Below are positions 41,960 to 50,737 of a DNA stretch of 64,000 nt, piece after piece (positions within the stretch are counted from its first letter, which is position 1; each line of letters begins with the position of its first letter). The translations under genes were made by a program, and so were the position numbers. Source of the DNA: Nocardia acididurans (GTDB lineage Bacteria > Actinomycetota > Actinomycetes > Mycobacteriales > Mycobacteriaceae); assembly GCF_016741815.1 (NCBI RefSeq), contig NZ_JAERRJ010000017.1, positions 1-64,000 of the forward strand. Direction: 5' to 3'. The notes under the pieces were generated by a model. It had not been told where the DNA came from and did no database searches. It saw nothing but the letters and a program-made list of their open reading frames with translations.

Positions 41960-43761
41960 TTCTCCGCTCCGATCTGCTCTGCCGCCCAGACCGCGAGTTG
42001 TTCGCGGCCGATCTTGGCATTGTGTCGGATGTCCACCGGGAAACCGGGATGGAACAGGAATCTGGAAACCTTTGCGGTGACGGCGAATTCGCCCGCCCGC
42101 CGGCGCAGTACGGCGCTGAGCGCGCCCCGGTCCACGCCCGCCTCGGTCTCCACGCACAGCACCGGCTCCTGCGCGCCCTTCGCGTCGACGCCCACCAGGG
42201 CGGTGCGCGCCACGCCGTCGAGCACATTGAACACCTGCTCGACCTGCACGGAGAACATGGGACCGTCGGCGGCGTGCACGCGCTGACTCTTGCGCCCGCA
42301 GAACCAGATCCGGCCCTCGTCGTCGATCCAGGCCAGGTCGCCGGTGCGGTGCCACACGGTGTCGCCGTCGACGATCTTGCCCGCCCGATTGGCCTCGTGC
42401 GGCCAGTAATAGCGGGTGCTCACATTCGGCCCGGCGACGACCAGTTCACCGATGCCGCGCGTAGCGTTCAGTTCCCCGGCGCGGGCCTCGACCTCGGCCC
42501 AGGTCGGCAGCGCGTCATCGGTGATGGCGACCAGCCGCGCCCGCACGCCCTCGGCGGGACGACCGATGCAGGTGCCTTCGCCGCGATGCGCCCGCTCGAC
42601 CAATCCGCCCAGCAGTTCCCGCGATTCGATGGTCGACATGGGCAGCGCTTCGGTGGAGCCGTATCCGGCGTGCACCTCGGCGTCGGCGGCCAGCACCGTG
42701 CGCAGCCCCGCGATGCACCAGTCGGGCACCGGCGCGCCACCGGAGTAGATGCTGTGCAGCGTAGGCACTTCCGTGCGATGCAGCTGCAGATGCCGCAGCA
42801 GCGGAATCAGCACGGCGGGCGAGGCGAACATGGTCCGCACCCCGAACCGGTTCACCGCGTCCACCACGTGCAGCGGATCGGTGGATCCGACCTTGCTCGG
42901 AATCAGCGGCGGCAGTACACATCTCGACCCGAGCAGCATGTCGAGGATCCCGACCAGCGGCAGCGTGATCAGCGAGGTGCCCGGCGCGACGCGATTGCGT
43001 GCCGCGTCCACCTGATCCACCATCGCGGTCAGATTCCCGTGCGTCATCTCGACGGCCTTGGCGGGACCGGTGCTGCCCGTGGTGTAGGCGATCAGCAGTA
43101 GCTCATCGGCGGGCGCGGGCACCCGGCCCTTCAGCACCCCACCGTGCGCGGCGCCGGTGTGCGAGTTGTCCGGTGCGCCGAAGCGATTCGCGACGCCCTT
43201 CACGGCCGCGCCGATGCGCTGCGGAACCGAATCGGCCTGTGCGGCCGGACCCAGCGCCACGGTGCCCCAGCTGGCGCTGGTCAGCCCCCACCCGCGCAGG
43301 GTCGGCCCGTTCCAGAACCAGCGGCGGCCGACCGTGATCGGGATCCGCACCTCGCGGAAGTACTTGCGGAACAGCACCCGTGCCGCGTGCGCCTGCGGAA
43401 TGCCGATGAACGCTTCGGCATTGGCGGCGCGCAGGCAGTTGAGCATCTTGCGCAATCCCATGCCCGGGTCGATGACGACCGGCACCGCGCCGATCTTCAA
43501 CAGCGCCAGCATGATCGCGTACAGCTCCGGGCTGGGCAGTACCAGCACGATGGTGCGGGTGCCGCGACCGACGCCCTCGGTGTCGAGCCGGGTCGCGAGC
43601 GCGTCGGACCAGGCGTCGAGTTCCCGATAGGTGAGGTGCCGGTAGTCCGGGAGCCCGGAGGCGGTCTTCCCGTCGGGGAAGATCACCGCCTCCCGCTCCG
43701 GATGGGCGTCCACGACCGTCTTGAAGCGGTCGAGGGCGCCCCAGTAGGTCGCGACGGTCAC
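41956..43761 (-). CDS. oleC: OleC/NltC-like beta-lactone synthetase
   Basis: The 601-residue enzyme is an ANL-superfamily ligase: YTTGSTGPAKAVEMTHGN (about 220-237), GYGSTEALPMS (about 365), RTGDLAWIDDEGRIWFCGRK (about 478). The opening and the TGSTGPAK form resemble OleC, which closes 3-hydroxyacids to beta-lactones. The GTG start overlaps the upstream stop. With OleA- and OleD-like genes beside it and no OleB, a stable beta-lactone is the expected product. Confidence 0.85.
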   Translation of the reverse strand: MTVATYWGALDRFKTVVDAHPEREAVIFPDGKTASGLPDYRHLTYRELDAWSDALATRLDTEGVGRGTRTIVLVLPSPELYAIMLALLKIGAVPVVIDPGMGLRKMLNCLRAANAEAFIGIPQAHAARVLFRKYFREVRIPITVGRRWFWNGPTLRGWGLTSASWGTVALGPAAQADSVPQRIGAAVKGVANRFGAPDNSHTGAAHGGVLKGRVPAPADELLLIAYTTGSTGPAKAVEMTHGNLTAMVDQVDAARNRVAPGTSLITLPLVGILDMLLGSRCVLPPLIPSKVGSTDPLHVVDAVNRFGVRTMFASPAVLIPLLRHLQLHRTEVPTLHSIYSGGAPVPDWCIAGLRTVLAADAEVHAGYGSTEALPMSTIESRELLGGLVERAHRGEGTCIGRPAEGVRARLVAITDDALPTWAEVEARAGELNATRGIGELVVAGPNVSTRYYWPHEANRAGKIVDGDTVWHRTGDLAWIDDEGRIWFCGRKSQRVHAADGPMFSVQVEQVFNVLDGVARTALVGVDAKGAQEPVLCVETEAGVDRGALSAVLRRRAGEFAVTAKVSRFLFHPGFPVDIRHNAKIGREQLAVWAAEQIGAEK

Positions 43762-44669
43762 GCGTCCGCTCCGACGAGGGCCGGGAGCCGGTAGACGACC
43801 GCGGCGGCGGACGGCCCCGCACCGGCGGCCACGAACAGCACGTGCGTGCACCCGCGCAGCGATTCGTCCTGCACCGCCAGGTCGTAGGCCAGCGGCAGGG
43901 CGGCTGTGTGCGGATCGCCCTGCGCCAGGTCCGGCGTCCGCACCGCGTCGGCGGCGATGCCGAGTTCGGCGGCCAGCCGCGCGGGGAATCCGGCGGTCGG
44001 GGTGGACGCGATGAGCGCCGTGGTGGCCAGGGGGAGTTCGTTCTCGGCGAGCACGGCGCTTGCCGCGTCGACGGCCACCGCGAGCAGCCGCTCCTCGGCG
44101 TCGGCGTCGCGCAGGTGGGTCATGATCTCCCGGCCGCGGGTGCCCATGGTCGCGACGTCCACGTACGACTCGATGGCGGGGGAGCCTTCGCCGGACACCG
44201 TGTGCACCCGCCCGAAGCCCTCCGGCTCCTCGGTGTACTCCAGCAGCAGCGCGGCACCCGCACTGGCGTACGGGAATTCGTCGTCGGCGGCTCCGCGCTG
44301 CATCGACGGGTGGGTGTCACCCGACACGATGAGCACGTGCTCGACCCCGCCCATCGCCAGGATCGACTGCCCCACCTGCACGGCGTTGAGCACGCCGACG
44401 CCGGCGTTCATGAGGTCGAAGGAGAACGACCGCGGGTCGTTCTTCTCGTAGTCCAGCCCGATCCCGGCGGCCTTCTGGATCAGCGCCGAGACGGCCGGTT
44501 CCACGGTATTGGAGTCGCGGAAGATGCCCGCGTTGATCAGCACGCCGACCTGGTCGGCGCGCACGCCGGCGCGCTCCAGGCTCTGCTTCGCCGCTCGCGC
44601 GCTGAGCTCCACGATGCTGAAAGTGTCTCCGGCCCGGCTGGTTCCGGTGGATTTGATGCGCACGCCCAT
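43758..44669 (-). CDS. OleA-like thiolase-fold partner lacking catalytic residues
   Basis: The 303 residues align by eye with the neighbouring synthase, but the nucleophile position reads FDLMNAGVGVL with Gly90 in place of Cys. The His motif is replaced by STPTAGF, and Asn of GNTS by GDPH. Glu57 in VEPAVSAL is kept; in OleA the equivalent Glu comes from the partner subunit. This fits a non-catalytic subunit of a heterodimer, as reported for the OleA pair of the nocardiolactone pathway. A longer in-frame extension to 45008 was rejected because it overlaps the upstream gene. Confidence 0.82.
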   Translation of the reverse strand: MGVRIKSTGTSRAGDTFSIVELSARAAKQSLERAGVRADQVGVLINAGIFRDSNTVEPAVSALIQKAAGIGLDYEKNDPRSFSFDLMNAGVGVLNAVQVGQSILAMGGVEHVLIVSGDTHPSMQRGAADDEFPYASAGAALLLEYTEEPEGFGRVHTVSGEGSPAIESYVDVATMGTRGREIMTHLRDADAEERLLAVAVDAASAVLAENELPLATTALIASTPTAGFPARLAAELGIAADAVRTPDLAQGDPHTAALPLAYDLAVQDESLRGCTHVLFVAAGAGPSAAAVVYRLPALVGADA

Positions 44670-44677
44670 GACAGACC

Positions 44678-45730
44678 TCAGACCTTCAGCGACGAAATCG
44701 TGGTGGACAGGTAACCCGCGACGACGCCGGAGGCGGCGGGAATCATCAGGATCTTGGATCCTGCTTCGATGTTCTGCTGGCTCAGGTGATCGTGCAGCAC
44801 AATGAAATGCGAAGTGGTGGAGGTGTTTCCGTACTTCTCGATCACGTTCAGATCCGGCGGCATGGGCACGCCGAACTCGCGCGCGGCGATGGCGTTGATG
44901 AAAGGCACCGCGCCCGCGCCGAACTGGTGGTGGATCAGATAGTCGAACTTCTCGTCCGCGAAGGTGGTGCCCTGGCTCTCCAGGAAGGTGCCCTGGGTGT
45001 CGGTCCACAGCAGGAAGCGGGATTCGTTGTGCATCTTGCGGTTGTCGGTGTAGAGCGCGACGCCCTGCGACTTGTCACTGGGCATGCCGAGGCACAGATG
45101 CGAGTATTCCGAGGCCGTGGTCAGGTCAACGTAGTGGATGCGGTCGTTCTCGTCGACGGATTCGTCGAGGATGGCCGCCGCACCGGAATCGCCGACGGTC
45201 AGCGAAGCGAATTGCAGGTCATACTTTTCGGTAATTTCGGCGACGGCGGTTTCCGCAATGGGAGTAATTGCCTCGCCGCTCACCACGATTCCGCGTCGCA
45301 CGGCGCCCGACCGGATCATTCGATCGAGAATGTAAGTGCCGGTGAGCATTCCCGCGCAGGCATTGGACAGATCGAAATGAATGACATCGGCGCGCGCTCC
45401 GATGGCGCGGGCGATGGAGCCCGCGAAGGAGGGCTCCATATACATCTTGGTGCCGTCCTTGCTGCGCGTGATCGAGGTGGAGATGATCACGTCGAGGTCC
45501 GAAGCCGAGTACTGTGACCTGGACAAAGCGTCTTCGATTGCCTTGAGTGCCAGCACGAACGAGTCCTCGTGACTCGCGGGGGTGGTATCGCGCATGCGTC
45601 GTTCCTTGACGCCCGTGATCTTCTCGAGATCGAAGCCCGGAGCCTGTTGCAATTGCGCGATGAGTTCTTCGGTGGTGACACGTTTCGAGGGCAGATAAGC
45701 CCCGATCGACTCGAAGCGAGAATGTGGCAC
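44678..45730 (-). CDS. oleA: OleA-like beta-ketoacyl synthase III (catalytic)
   Basis: The 350-residue thiolase-fold enzyme has Cys125 in FDLSNACAGML, His267/268 in IHHQFGAG and Asn302 in GNTSTTS, a complete triad, and Glu99 in MEPSFAG. OleA condenses two acyl-CoA head to head to a 2-alkyl-3-ketoacid. It leads the leftward operon; eight bases separate it from its partner gene. A 21-bp palindrome lies about 95 bases upstream (45826-45846). Confidence 0.87.
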   Translation of the reverse strand: MPHSRFESIGAYLPSKRVTTEELIAQLQQAPGFDLEKITGVKERRMRDTTPASHEDSFVLALKAIEDALSRSQYSASDLDVIISTSITRSKDGTKMYMEPSFAGSIARAIGARADVIHFDLSNACAGMLTGTYILDRMIRSGAVRRGIVVSGEAITPIAETAVAEITEKYDLQFASLTVGDSGAAAILDESVDENDRIHYVDLTTASEYSHLCLGMPSDKSQGVALYTDNRKMHNESRFLLWTDTQGTFLESQGTTFADEKFDYLIHHQFGAGAVPFINAIAAREFGVPMPPDLNVIEKYGNTSTTSHFIVLHDHLSQQNIEAGSKILMIPAASGVVAGYLSTTISSLKV

Positions 45731-45825
45731 GGGGAACTCCTGGTAAGTAGGAAGAATTACGCTCGCTAGCAGGATGGATTGAGGCTACCCGACGGTAACT
45801 AGGCGAGCGACCGACACAAAGTCGA

Positions 45826-46117
45826 GGCATTGTCTGAGACAATGCCCGAATAGGCTGTTTATGGAACTGCCGGTAACAGGCAGTAGTGACCGGTCAGCAA
45901 TCGCTGAATCTGGAGAACGAGCGGGTCAGCCGGTTGGTTCGAAGGTGGCACATAGCCTTCCGCTATCTCTCCGCCATCGGGGGATTTGCCCTCCGGAGTT
46001 ATCGGACTGCTAGTTTCCCTGTGAGAGACTTCACCATCGGTGTCCTGCCCGAACGTGATCCGTCACACGGCGGCGGAGTCGCGTCTACCGGTAGCGGCAA
46101 ACTGTCTGAGCGACAGT
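45826..46117. promoter_or_regulatory. Paired palindromes in the divergent region before the lactone genes
   Basis: GGCATTGTCT-G-AGACAATGCC (45826-45846) is a perfect 10-bp-arm palindrome. A second, related dyad ACTGTC-TGAGC-GACAGT lies at 46101-46117, sharing the core TGTCTGAG with ACA behind it. A third short palindrome CTACCGGTAG lies at 46085-46094. All are in the 439-base gap between the leftward lactone genes and the rightward secreted beta-propeller gene; nothing in the gap looks coding. They are likely operators of a shared regulator not encoded in the set. Confidence 0.55.
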
Positions 46118-46169
46118 GCCTTTCACTGCCCGAATCGCTATGGATTTCATGAGCCGTCACGATTAGCTT

Positions 46170-47102
46170 GTGGGGGTGCGACTTCGGGCTGTAATGACCG
46201 GCGGCATCACTGCCGTACAACTGACCGTGCTGGCCGCCCTGGGCGCGACCGCCCCCGCCACGGCCGATCCCGGGCTCATCGGCTGCGGTCAGTGGGCCAA
46301 GACGACCGTCGCCTCCGGCTACGGCAGCCTGGAGAACCTCGCCTTCGACGGCCGCGGCGGCCTGCTGCTGTCCGAGATCAGCCTCAGCGGTTCCGGCGGC
46401 GCGCTGCAGCGTCTCACGGCCGAGGGGGCGCGCTCCACCGTGGCCGACATCGAAGCGCCCGGCGGCATCGTGGTCTCCGGCGCAACGGCTTTCGTGAACT
46501 CCGGCAACACCGCCAACAGCGGACTGTCCGGCCTCGCGGACGGCTCCATTCAGGCCGTCGACCTGAGCACCGGTGCCGTCCGCCCCGTCGCGACCGGCCT
46601 GACCATGCCCAACGGCCTGGCGCAGCTGCCCGACGGCGGATTCGTGGTCAGTCGCGATATGGGCGCGGACACCACCCTCACCCGCGTCCTGCCCGACGGC
46701 TCGATGCAGCGTCCCGCGCCGGGCCTCACCTCCACCAACGGCCTCGCCTACGATCCGGAACGGCGAAAGCTGTTCGTCTCGACCACCTTCGACGCGACCA
46801 GCACCCTCGCCGTCTTCGACGTGGACGATCTGTCCGCGGAGCCGCAGCGCATCACCATCCCCGGACCGGGCCCGATGAACGCCGCCGACGATCTGACGGT
46901 CGGACCGGACGGTGCGGTATATGTAGCCCTGAATGTGCTCGGCCAGGTGGTCCGGGTCGATCCGGATACCGCGCGCACTTGCGTGGTGGCCAATGGCCTG
47001 CCCTTCACCACGTCCGTCCGCTTCGGCTCCGGGCCGGGCTGGGATGTCCACTCCCTGTATGCCACAAGTTTTCTGGGTACGGTCACCCGCCTCACGCCCT
47101 GA
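46170..47102 (+). CDS. Secreted SMP-30-like beta-propeller protein
   Basis: A signal peptide (about 1-33, ending ATAPATADPG) precedes repeats of the SMP-30/gluconolactonase kind (GLAQLPDGGFVVSRD, NGLAYDPERRKLFV, DDLTVGPDGAVYVAL). The 310-residue protein should be an extracytoplasmic propeller, perhaps a lactonase or a binding protein. A lactone-related role would fit its divergent neighbour, but this is inference. The start is a GTG at 46170 or 46176. Confidence 0.75.
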   Translation: MGVRLRAVMTGGITAVQLTVLAALGATAPATADPGLIGCGQWAKTTVASGYGSLENLAFDGRGGLLLSEISLSGSGGALQRLTAEGARSTVADIEAPGGIVVSGATAFVNSGNTANSGLSGLADGSIQAVDLSTGAVRPVATGLTMPNGLAQLPDGGFVVSRDMGADTTLTRVLPDGSMQRPAPGLTSTNGLAYDPERRKLFVSTTFDATSTLAVFDVDDLSAEPQRITIPGPGPMNAADDLTVGPDGAVYVALNVLGQVVRVDPDTARTCVVANGLPFTTSVRFGSGPGWDVHSLYATSFLGTVTRLTP

Positions 47103-47229
47103 GTTCGTGCGGCCCCGCACCCAGATTGTGTCGGCCCGCGGCATTGACGTTCGAGCCTCGCAGACCGAAAACTGCTGAGGCCGCGACTTTCTCGGCTCCC
47201 GCGGCGTGGTTCCGGTGCAGGGGGTTGCC

Positions 47230-48048
47230 ATGCGTGTCCATCATCTGGAGTGCGGCGGAATCGATCCGCTCGGCGGAGAGTGGCTGTGGGGCATGGACCT
47301 GGTGATCCACTGTCTGCTCATCGAACACGACACCGGACTGACCCTGGTCGACACCGGCCTCGGCCAGCAGGCCGCACGCGATCCCGCCGCCTGGCTGGGC
47401 CGCGCCTGGTGCGGCGTCTTCCGCCCCGACCCCGATATCGCGGGATCCGCACTGGCACAGGTCGAATCGCTCGGCTACCACCGCGACGACGTCCGCGACA
47501 TCGTGCTCACCCACCTGGACCTCGATCACGCGGGCGGCCTCGCTGACTTCCCGAACGCCCGCGTGCACGTCTTCGAAAATGAGCTGCGCGCAATGGAATT
47601 CCCGCGCGGCATCGGCGAGACCCAGCGCTACCGCACCCCGCAGCTGCGCCACGGCCCACGCTGGCGACTACACGCCGAGGGCGGCGACACCTGGTTCGGC
47701 TTCACCGGTGCGCGCACCCTGCCCGGCATCCCCGAGGAGATCGTGCTGGTACCGCTGGCCGGGCACAGTCGCGGTCACGCGGGAGTGGCGGTGCGCACCG
47801 GTGATTCGTGGCTGCTGCACGCCGGCGACGCGCACTTCGGTCAGCTCGGCCGCCCCGGCGATATCGAACGGCCATGGGTCGTCGCCGCTTTCGAAGCCTT
47901 CGCCGCGGCCGACGGCAAGGCCCGCCGGCACAACTGGGAACGACTGTGTGAGCTGGCCCACGATCACGCCGACGAGGTGACCGTCTTCTCCGCCCACAGC
48001 GGCCCGGAGCTGCGGGCGCTGCGGGCCCGTGCGAGGGCACTGGCCTGA
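47230..48048 (+). CDS. Metallo-beta-lactamase-fold hydrolase
   Basis: The 272 residues carry LTHLDLDHAGGL (the HxxxDH motif, about 98-109), AGHSRGHAG (next His) and HAGDAHF (Asp), ending with a His in FSAHSGPE. This is the N-acyl-homoserine-lactonase-like/glyoxalase-II-like group that binds two metal ions. The substrate is unknown. ATG 47230 is preferred over an upstream in-frame codon. Confidence 0.85.
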   Translation: MRVHHLECGGIDPLGGEWLWGMDLVIHCLLIEHDTGLTLVDTGLGQQAARDPAAWLGRAWCGVFRPDPDIAGSALAQVESLGYHRDDVRDIVLTHLDLDHAGGLADFPNARVHVFENELRAMEFPRGIGETQRYRTPQLRHGPRWRLHAEGGDTWFGFTGARTLPGIPEEIVLVPLAGHSRGHAGVAVRTGDSWLLHAGDAHFGQLGRPGDIERPWVVAAFEAFAAADGKARRHNWERLCELAHDHADEVTVFSAHSGPELRALRARARALA

Positions 48049-48070
48049 GTGCGCCATAATCGCCCTGGGA

Positions 48071-48880
48071 ATGTCTCAGGAGGTTGGCGGCACAGTGGGC
48101 GGCAGATTCGGTCAGGCGGACACCCTGCCCGAGATTCCGATGCTCGGGCGATATATGCGATACCGGCGTGAGGGCCTGGGGCTCACCCAGGAGGAAGTCG
48201 CGCGGCGCATGTACGTCAGCCTCTCGCTCTACCGCAAGCTGGAGAAGGGCGAACGCCCGCTGTCGATGAGCCGACTCGAGGACTGGTGCGCGGCTGTCAA
48301 CGCGCCCATCTGGATGCTGCAGAAGATGGTGTCGATCGCGCTGCCCATGCTGTCGGCGTCCATCGCCAAGGGTTCCTGGCCCCCGGCGCTCAAGGACGAG
48401 GACCTCGAACACCTGGAGGCCTTCCCGTTCCCGGCGTTCTTCCACCGCGTGCCCGAATACGATGTGCTCGCCGCCAATGCGGCCGCCCGGGAAGCCTTTT
48501 CATGGCTGCTGCCCGCGGATCAGGGCGCGGTCCGGCCGACCAATGTGATCGAGCAGATGATGACGGCCCCGGAGGCCCCGCGGGTGCTCGACAACTGGTA
48601 CGAGATCGTGCACCGGCTGCTGTTCTACATGCGGGTGGCCGCGCCCGGCATCGTGCCGCCGGAGCGGATCGCGCAGATCCTCGAAACCTGCCGGGGCAAC
48701 CCGCATTTCGAGGCCATGTGGTCGACGGATATGACCGAGGAAGTGTTCAACAGCGCCCGCGTGGTGGTGAACGTGCCGGACTCCGGCGAGCAGCTGTTCT
48801 TCACCATGCGCTCCTACAACGCCGTGCATCCCGACGACACCGGATATCAGCTCTTCGTGCTGACCCCGCGCAGCGCCTGA
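48071..48880 (+). CDS. XRE regulator with MmyB-like sensor domain
   Basis: The N-terminal HTH (about 22-80, LGLTQEEVARRMYVSLSLYR) is followed by a long domain with PAFFHRVPEYDVLAANAAA and DTGYQLFVLTP, the MmyB-type ligand-binding (PAS-like) region often found in actinomycetes. Fatty-acid-like ligands are known in this group. ATG 48071 has little upstream; a GTG at 48095 has AGGAGG at 48078-48083, 11 bases before it, and may be the true start. Confidence 0.82.
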   Translation: MSQEVGGTVGGRFGQADTLPEIPMLGRYMRYRREGLGLTQEEVARRMYVSLSLYRKLEKGERPLSMSRLEDWCAAVNAPIWMLQKMVSIALPMLSASIAKGSWPPALKDEDLEHLEAFPFPAFFHRVPEYDVLAANAAAREAFSWLLPADQGAVRPTNVIEQMMTAPEAPRVLDNWYEIVHRLLFYMRVAAPGIVPPERIAQILETCRGNPHFEAMWSTDMTEEVFNSARVVVNVPDSGEQLFFTMRSYNAVHPDDTGYQLFVLTPRSA

Positions 48881-49072
48881 CCGGGCCGGTGCCCCAATAA
48901 GTGTCGCCGACCCGAGTTGACCTGGGACGGACCCGAATCGGATGCTGTTCGGGCTGCGGTCGGCACAGCAGGTATTACCGGTTGAGAAGTTGTGGAGTTC
49001 GGAGGGGAATCTCCACCGCACTGCGCGGTGTGCCCCGAACGAACGGCTGTGCCGCACCCCGGCCCTCGAACC

Positions 49073-49096
49073 CCCGCACACATCGGCGTGTGCGGG
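49073..49096. terminator. Hairpin after metG
   Basis: CCCGCACAC pairs perfectly with GTGTGCGGG across six bases. It lies 15 bases beyond the metG stop on the leftward side. A T-run is missing. Confidence 0.5.
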
Positions 49097-49111
49097 TCCA
49101 CGAGGCTCGCG

Positions 49112-50671
49112 TCAGTTCTTGGGCGCGACGTACTTCGGGAAGACCACCTGCGGCTCGGGCAGGGTGGCCCCCGGCGCGATCGGGGTGGCGACGGCCGCGA
49201 AGGTGCGGTCGGTCTGGTCGAGCAGATCCAGGATCTTGCCCGCCGACGCCGGAATCACCGGCTGCACCAGCAGCGACACGATCCGCACGACCTCCATGGT
49301 CACGTACAGGATGGTGCCCTCGCGGGCGATGTCCTCCGGCGTGCCCGACTTGGCCAGCGTCCACGGGGCCTGTGCCGAGAAGTAGCGGTTGGTCTCGCCC
49401 AGGGTCAGCCACAGCTGCTCCAGGCCGAGATGGATCTGCTGCTGGTCGAATTCGGCGCGCACCTTCTCCAGCAGGCCGCCCGCCCGCTCCAGCAGGGCGG
49501 TGTCCTCGGTGGTGAACTCGCCCGGGGTCGGCACCACGCCGCCGAAGTCGCGCGCCACCATCTTCAGGCAGCGCTGCGCGAGATTGCCGAACTCGTTGGC
49601 CAGATCGGTGTTGATCCGGCCCGCGATGGCCTCCTCGCTGTAGGAGCCGTCCTGCCCGTAGGAGATCTCGCGCAGCAGGAAGAACCGCACGGCGTCCAGG
49701 CCGTAGGTCTCCACCAGCGCCATCGGATCGACCACATTGCCGACCGACTTGGACATCTTCTCGCCGCGGTAGTTCACGAAGCCGTGCACGAAAACCCGCT
49801 TGGGCAGTTCGATTCCGGCCGACATGAGGAAGGCCGGCCAGTACACGGTGTGGAAGCGGGTGATGTCCTTGCCGATGATGTGCAGGTCGGCGGGCCAGAA
49901 CTTCTGGTACGCGGCCGAATTCACATCCGGGAAGCCCGCGCCGGTCAGGTAGTTGGTGAGCGCGTCCACCCACACGTACATGACGTGCGCCGGATCGCCC
50001 GGCACCGGCACACCCCAGTCGAAGGTGGTGCGGGAGATGGACAGATCCTTCAGCCCGGCCTTCACATACGAGACGATCTCGTTGCGCCGGGTCGCGGGCG
50101 CGATGAAATCCGGCTGGGTTTCGTACAGTTCGAGCAGCTTGTCCTGGTACTTGGACAGGCGGAAGAAGTAGTTCGACTCCTCGGTCCACTCCACCGGGGT
50201 CTTGGTGTCGGTGGAGATGCGGGTGCCGTCGGAGAGGACGGTGGTCTCCTCGTCGGTGTAGAACGCCTCGTCGCGCACCGAGTACCAGCCCGCGTAGGTG
50301 TCGAGGTAGATATCGCCGTTCGCGGCCATCTTCTCCCAGATGGCGACCGACGCCGCGTGATGGTCTTCGTCGGTGGTGCGGATGAACCGGTCGAAGGAGA
50401 TGTCGAGCGCCTTGTCCATGGCCTCGAAGACATCGGAGTTGCGCGAGGCGTACTCCTGCTCCGGGACGCCCGCGGCCTTGGCGGCCTGCTGCACCTTCTG
50501 GCCGTGCTCGTCGGTGCCCGTCATGAAGAACACGTCGAAGCCGTCGAGTCGCTTGAAGCGGGCCAGGGCATCGGTGGAGATGTACTCGTAGGCGTGTCCG
50601 ATGTGCGGTGCGCCGTTCGGGTACGCGATGGCCGTGGTGATGTAAAAGGCGGGGCGGTCGGATGCGCTCAT
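49112..50671 (-). CDS. metG: Methionyl-tRNA synthetase
   Basis: The 519-residue class I synthetase has the HIGH-type motif PNGAPHIGHAYEY near residue 20 and KMSKS (about 305-310). It charges initiator and elongator tRNA-Met. It is the short form, without the C-terminal dimerisation domain, as in mycobacteria (metS). It reads away from tatD, reproducing Rv1007c-Rv1008. Confidence 0.96.
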   Translation of the reverse strand: MSASDRPAFYITTAIAYPNGAPHIGHAYEYISTDALARFKRLDGFDVFFMTGTDEHGQKVQQAAKAAGVPEQEYASRNSDVFEAMDKALDISFDRFIRTTDEDHHAASVAIWEKMAANGDIYLDTYAGWYSVRDEAFYTDEETTVLSDGTRISTDTKTPVEWTEESNYFFRLSKYQDKLLELYETQPDFIAPATRRNEIVSYVKAGLKDLSISRTTFDWGVPVPGDPAHVMYVWVDALTNYLTGAGFPDVNSAAYQKFWPADLHIIGKDITRFHTVYWPAFLMSAGIELPKRVFVHGFVNYRGEKMSKSVGNVVDPMALVETYGLDAVRFFLLREISYGQDGSYSEEAIAGRINTDLANEFGNLAQRCLKMVARDFGGVVPTPGEFTTEDTALLERAGGLLEKVRAEFDQQQIHLGLEQLWLTLGETNRYFSAQAPWTLAKSGTPEDIAREGTILYVTMEVVRIVSLLVQPVIPASAGKILDLLDQTDRTFAAVATPIAPGATLPEPQVVFPKYVAPKN

Positions 50672-50737
50672 GGTGTGTCTACTCTATCTGCGTGCCTCTA
50701 CACGCTCGCGTGAATATCCCCGTCACCGGTGTCGCCC

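Noticed and set aside
44670..45008. N-terminal extension of the degenerate OleA-like protein
   Set aside because: It would overlap the catalytic OleA-like gene by more than 300 bases, and the extra sequence has no thiolase-fold character. The ATG at 44669 fits the fold.
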